This document shows, in pieces, positions 61,766 to 64,000 of a stretch of DNA of 64,000 nt. The DNA is from an uncultured Clostridia bacterium (GTDB lineage: Bacteria > Bacillota > Clostridia > Oscillospirales > CAG-272), in NCBI GenBank assembly GCA_944391805.1, contig CALXUY010000005.1, forward strand, positions 1 through 64,000, written 5' to 3'. The position numbers were made by a program, and so were the translations under genes. Each line of letters opens with the position of its first letter. The stretch's first letter is position 1. The notes beneath the pieces are model-generated. The model searched no databases. It saw only the letters and a program-made list of their open reading frames with translations, and was not told the DNA's origin.

Positions 61766-62875
61766 TCATCGCTTCAGCCTCACGATATGCTCGTCGAGCA
61801 CCCGCATTTCCATGTCAGTGTAGCGCACCGTCACCGAGTCCTGGCCGATGATCAGCGCCGTCCCCGCGTAGGAGGAGAGATCCTTCCGGTCAATCCGGGA
61901 GCCGATTGCAACCGGAAATTCAGGCGTTACCGTTCCGTGCGTCACGGTTCCGGCCTCCACATAATCCAACCGGTGGCAGTGCCCCGACAGCATCAGATCA
62001 ATTCCGATGCGGTTCAGCTCGGCAGTCCAGCGGTCAAACACCTCGGGGAACGGGGTTTCGATGACCTGAAACGGAATATGGCAGAGCGCCAGCCGCACCG
62101 GTGTGCCCGACTCGGTGAGGCGCTCCTGCCCTGTGCCTTGCTGCGGTATTTCGCGCAGCATTTCGGTCTGCTCCTCCCGGAAGGCAGTGTAGTCGGCTAT
62201 ATCGCCGTATTCGGCATGGTCGTCGGTTTTGTCCTCCCCGGCGTCCAGCACCACGCCCCACAGGCGCCCCAGACGGAAGGGGAAAAAGGTATTCCCGCGG
62301 TCGGTGCCCACGTATTCGGGGAGGTGTTCGGCATAGGCGCCCCGCGTATCATGGTTTCCGCGCATGTAAATCACCGGGATTGTACCGTGGGTAATCGCGG
62401 AGGCAAGTTTGGTCATGGTCAGCACACTGTCGGGGTTCGAGGCGGTGTTGCCGTTGTCGCCGCCCAGAATCAGCAGATCGGGGGCTTCACCGAAATAGCG
62501 GCTGACGGCCACAGGCTCCTCCACGTGCGAGTGGGTGTCGGCCAGCATATAGACGTGAATTTCCCCGTCCGGCAGGGCACGGAAGGGATACTCGGCGGTG
62601 AAAATCTGCTCGGTTTTGGGGAAGTAGGAGTGCCGCTCGGGGATCAGCGCATAGCAAACGGTGTAGCCGCCTGCGCGATCCAGTGCCTCGGTGGGAATGC
62701 ACACATGGTGCGAACAGGTGTCCGAGCGCACCACGCCGCACATCTGGTCGGTGTAGCGGCGCCCCTCCACCAGCACCCATGCGGCGCCCGGCTCCTGTGT
62801 AAAAAATACAATTTCATAATGCTGCCGAACGGCGTAAACCGTTGGGTCATAAAGCAAAAACGGATGTTCCGTCAT
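61766..62875 (-). CDS. Calcineurin-like metallophosphoesterase
   Basis: 369 residues, no signal peptide; start after GGAGGCATTGCG. Residues 1-105 are a beta domain like the purple-acid-phosphatase N-domain; the catalytic part has the set of metal motifs: ADTHSH, LGGDNGN, RGNHDTRG, LCHIPF and SGHCHRLDY. A cytoplasmic two-metal phosphoesterase; substrate unknown. Adjacent and divergent to an AraC gene, which may control it. Confidence 0.88.
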   Translation of the reverse strand: MTEHPFLLYDPTVYAVRQHYEIVFFTQEPGAAWVLVEGRRYTDQMCGVVRSDTCSHHVCIPTEALDRAGGYTVCYALIPERHSYFPKTEQIFTAEYPFRALPDGEIHVYMLADTHSHVEEPVAVSRYFGEAPDLLILGGDNGNTASNPDSVLTMTKLASAITHGTIPVIYMRGNHDTRGAYAEHLPEYVGTDRGNTFFPFRLGRLWGVVLDAGEDKTDDHAEYGDIADYTAFREEQTEMLREIPQQGTGQERLTESGTPVRLALCHIPFQVIETPFPEVFDRWTAELNRIGIDLMLSGHCHRLDYVEAGTVTHGTVTPEFPVAIGSRIDRKDLSSYAGTALIIGQDSVTVRYTDMEMRVLDEHIVRLKR

Positions 62876-62907
62876 CGCAATGCCTCCATCTGCTGCGTTT
62901 TGCCAAC

Positions 62908-62936
62908 AGTATATCCGTTTTGCGGAAATTTGTCAA
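62908..62936 (-). promoter_or_regulatory. Promoter of the phosphoesterase gene
   Basis: Minus strand TTGACA (62931-62936), 17-base spacer, TATACT (62908-62913), 33 bases before the start. Confidence 0.75.
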
Positions 62937-62964
62937 GTCCCTGGCGGCAATCTGCGAAAAAATC

Positions 62965-63009
62965 ACATGAATTTGGGAGATACTGCAATTAAACATGTCA
63001 AATTCATGT
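62965..63009. promoter_or_regulatory. Inverted repeat between divergent promoters
   Basis: ACATGAATTTG (62965-62975) and CAAATTCATGT (62999-63009) are perfect 11-base inverted copies, 23 bases apart, between the divergent promoters of the phosphoesterase and AraC genes. A likely regulator-binding site. Confidence 0.5.
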
Positions 63010-63069
63010 CTAAATCACAAATAAAAAGCATCCAAAACGTTACAAATTTATGCGGATTGGAAAGCGGTC

Positions 63070-63101
63070 TTGACAAATTCCGGCTGTTCTGTTACCATAA
63101 T
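63070..63101 (+). promoter_or_regulatory. Promoter of the AraC gene
   Basis: TTGACA (63070-63075) with TACCAT at 17 bases or CATAAT at 20 bases; a weak -10, as expected of an activated promoter. GGAGGAAAGCG precedes the ATG. Confidence 0.45.
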
Positions 63102-63128
63102 AGCAACGTTTGATTCCGGAGGAAAGCG

Positions 63129-64000
63129 ATGCGCGTCAAATATTATGCGGCAGAGGGAGAAGCACGGGTGTGGGAGAGCGAGAGCCGGGAGGTGTTCCGC
63201 AATCTGGAGGGGCTGCGGCACTATAAGGAGGGCGTTTATTTTTATCCGTCCGAGCCAGAGGAGGCCGTGTGGCTCTGGATGGTGGGGCATGAAAAGGCCG
63301 ATCCGCAAAAGCTGGTCGAGGGCAGGATGTGGCGCTCCCGCTGGCTGCTGCACATCTGCGTGGGAGGCAAGGGATTTTACAACGGCCAGCCCGTGCAGCG
63401 GGGAACCGCGTTTGTAAGCTGGCCGCATCTGGCGCACTCGATGCGTCCGGATCCGGACGACCCGTTTGAGTTTTACTGGATCATGATCCGCGGGCGGGAT
63501 GTGCTGCCCTATGTGCGGGAGTTTGGCTTCCGCTCGGGCGAGCTGATTTTTGATTGCCCGTACATGAACGAGCTGGTTCCGCTGCTTCATGTGATCCTGC
63601 ACAATGACTATGCCAGAACGGATATCAAGGAGTTCAACACCTCCATGAGCCGCATTCTGCTCTCCTATCACAGGTTCAATCGGCAGAATCTTCTGGAAAT
63701 CCGTTCCTCTGGCGAGTGTTACGCAAACTATGTGGATTCGGCCAAAAACCTGCTGTATGATCACAACTATACGCTGTCGGTCAAGCAGCTTTCCGATATG
63801 CTCGGTATCACACCCAAGCATCTTTGCCGGGTTTTCCTCAAAACCGTGGGGGAATCGCCCAAGCAGTATATGATGCGCAAGCGGCTGGAGATGAGCGTGG
63901 ATCTGCTCAAGGGGGGAATGCTGCCAACCGAGGTGGCATTCATGCTCAAATATGCCGATTACGCCTCCTTTTACCGGGCATTTCTGCAAAAATATGGGGT
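63129..64000 (+). CDS. AraC-family regulator, cut by window end
   Basis: At least 290 residues, no stop before the window ends. N-terminal cupin-like ligand domain (about 1-170, RWLLHICVGGKGFYNGQPVQ, SWPHLAHSMRPDPDD), then the two HTH motifs of AraC: LSVKQLSDMLGITPKHLCRVF and LPTEVAFMLKYADYASFYRAF. The reading frame is nearly complete (the second HTH is present), so only a few residues are missing. Probably regulates its neighbours, including the phosphoesterase. Confidence 0.88.
   Translation, partial: MRVKYYAAEGEARVWESESREVFRNLEGLRHYKEGVYFYPSEPEEAVWLWMVGHEKADPQKLVEGRMWRSRWLLHICVGGKGFYNGQPVQRGTAFVSWPHLAHSMRPDPDDPFEFYWIMIRGRDVLPYVREFGFRSGELIFDCPYMNELVPLLHVILHNDYARTDIKEFNTSMSRILLSYHRFNRQNLLEIRSSGECYANYVDSAKNLLYDHNYTLSVKQLSDMLGITPKHLCRVFLKTVGESPKQYMMRKRLEMSVDLLKGGMLPTEVAFMLKYADYASFYRAFLQKYG

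Overview
The window is a piece of a Gram-positive, low-branching Clostridia genome, most like a gut Oscillospiraceae/Ruminococcaceae member. This is inferred from gene content and style: a T-box riboswitch, SpoIVFB-like protease, DUF975 membrane protein, BspA-type leucine-rich repeats, many lipoproteins, strong AGGAGG ribosome sites and TTGACA-17-TATAAT promoters. No rRNA or intact tRNA is present, so the genus cannot be fixed.

Bases 1 to about 25234 are the right-hand part of a siphovirus-type prophage. Its left end (terminase, portal, replication, repressor) lies outside the window. From left to right it carries: a diversity-generating retroelement (DGR) with a 119-base template repeat, an equally long A-diverged copy and a reverse transcriptase; a tail-fibre-assembly-like gene; a lambda-like head block (protease with nested scaffold, decoration-like protein, major capsid candidate); connector and neck genes; Ig-domain tail proteins; a tape measure; a large tail protein that contains what looks like a seven-bladed WD40-like propeller; baseplate-like genes; a holin; a type I toxin-antitoxin pair with consensus promoters on both strands; two AT-rich cargo genes on the minus strand; and a tyrosine integrase. 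The prophage seems to end at a tmRNA-like 3' end (TCTCCACCA) followed by a terminator.

Bases 25400 to 44800 are ordinary chromosome with higher GC: a type IIA topoisomerase B subunit, murD, a DUF975 protein, a PLP lyase, a PsbP-like lipoprotein, a cysteine desulfurase, aspartate-semialdehyde dehydrogenase, an rRNA methyltransferase, a large lipoprotein, an M50 protease, an IS3-family element whose orfA has an amber stop, a tryptophan T-box with a TrpB2, and a glycolipid glycosyltransferase broken by a frameshift.

Bases 44800 to 64000 look like a carbohydrate or cell-surface locus. An AraC regulator sits with a GH127-like protein; divergently arranged are a tandem SGNH-esterase lipoprotein and a GH31 lipoprotein that share an N-terminal domain. 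The GH31 gene is followed by a BspA-like leucine-rich repeat protein, an orphan sugar-binding lipoprotein, a triple LamG-like exported protein and a tightly coupled 39-residue peptide. A leaderless von Willebrand A protein, a calcineurin-like phosphoesterase and a second AraC regulator (cut by the window end) close the region. The AraC proteins probably sense extracellular sugars and control the secreted enzymes.

The signals most worth follow-up are the DGR, the propeller-bearing tail protein, the type I toxin-antitoxin module, the LamG/peptide pair and the domain shared by the SGNH and GH31 lipoproteins.
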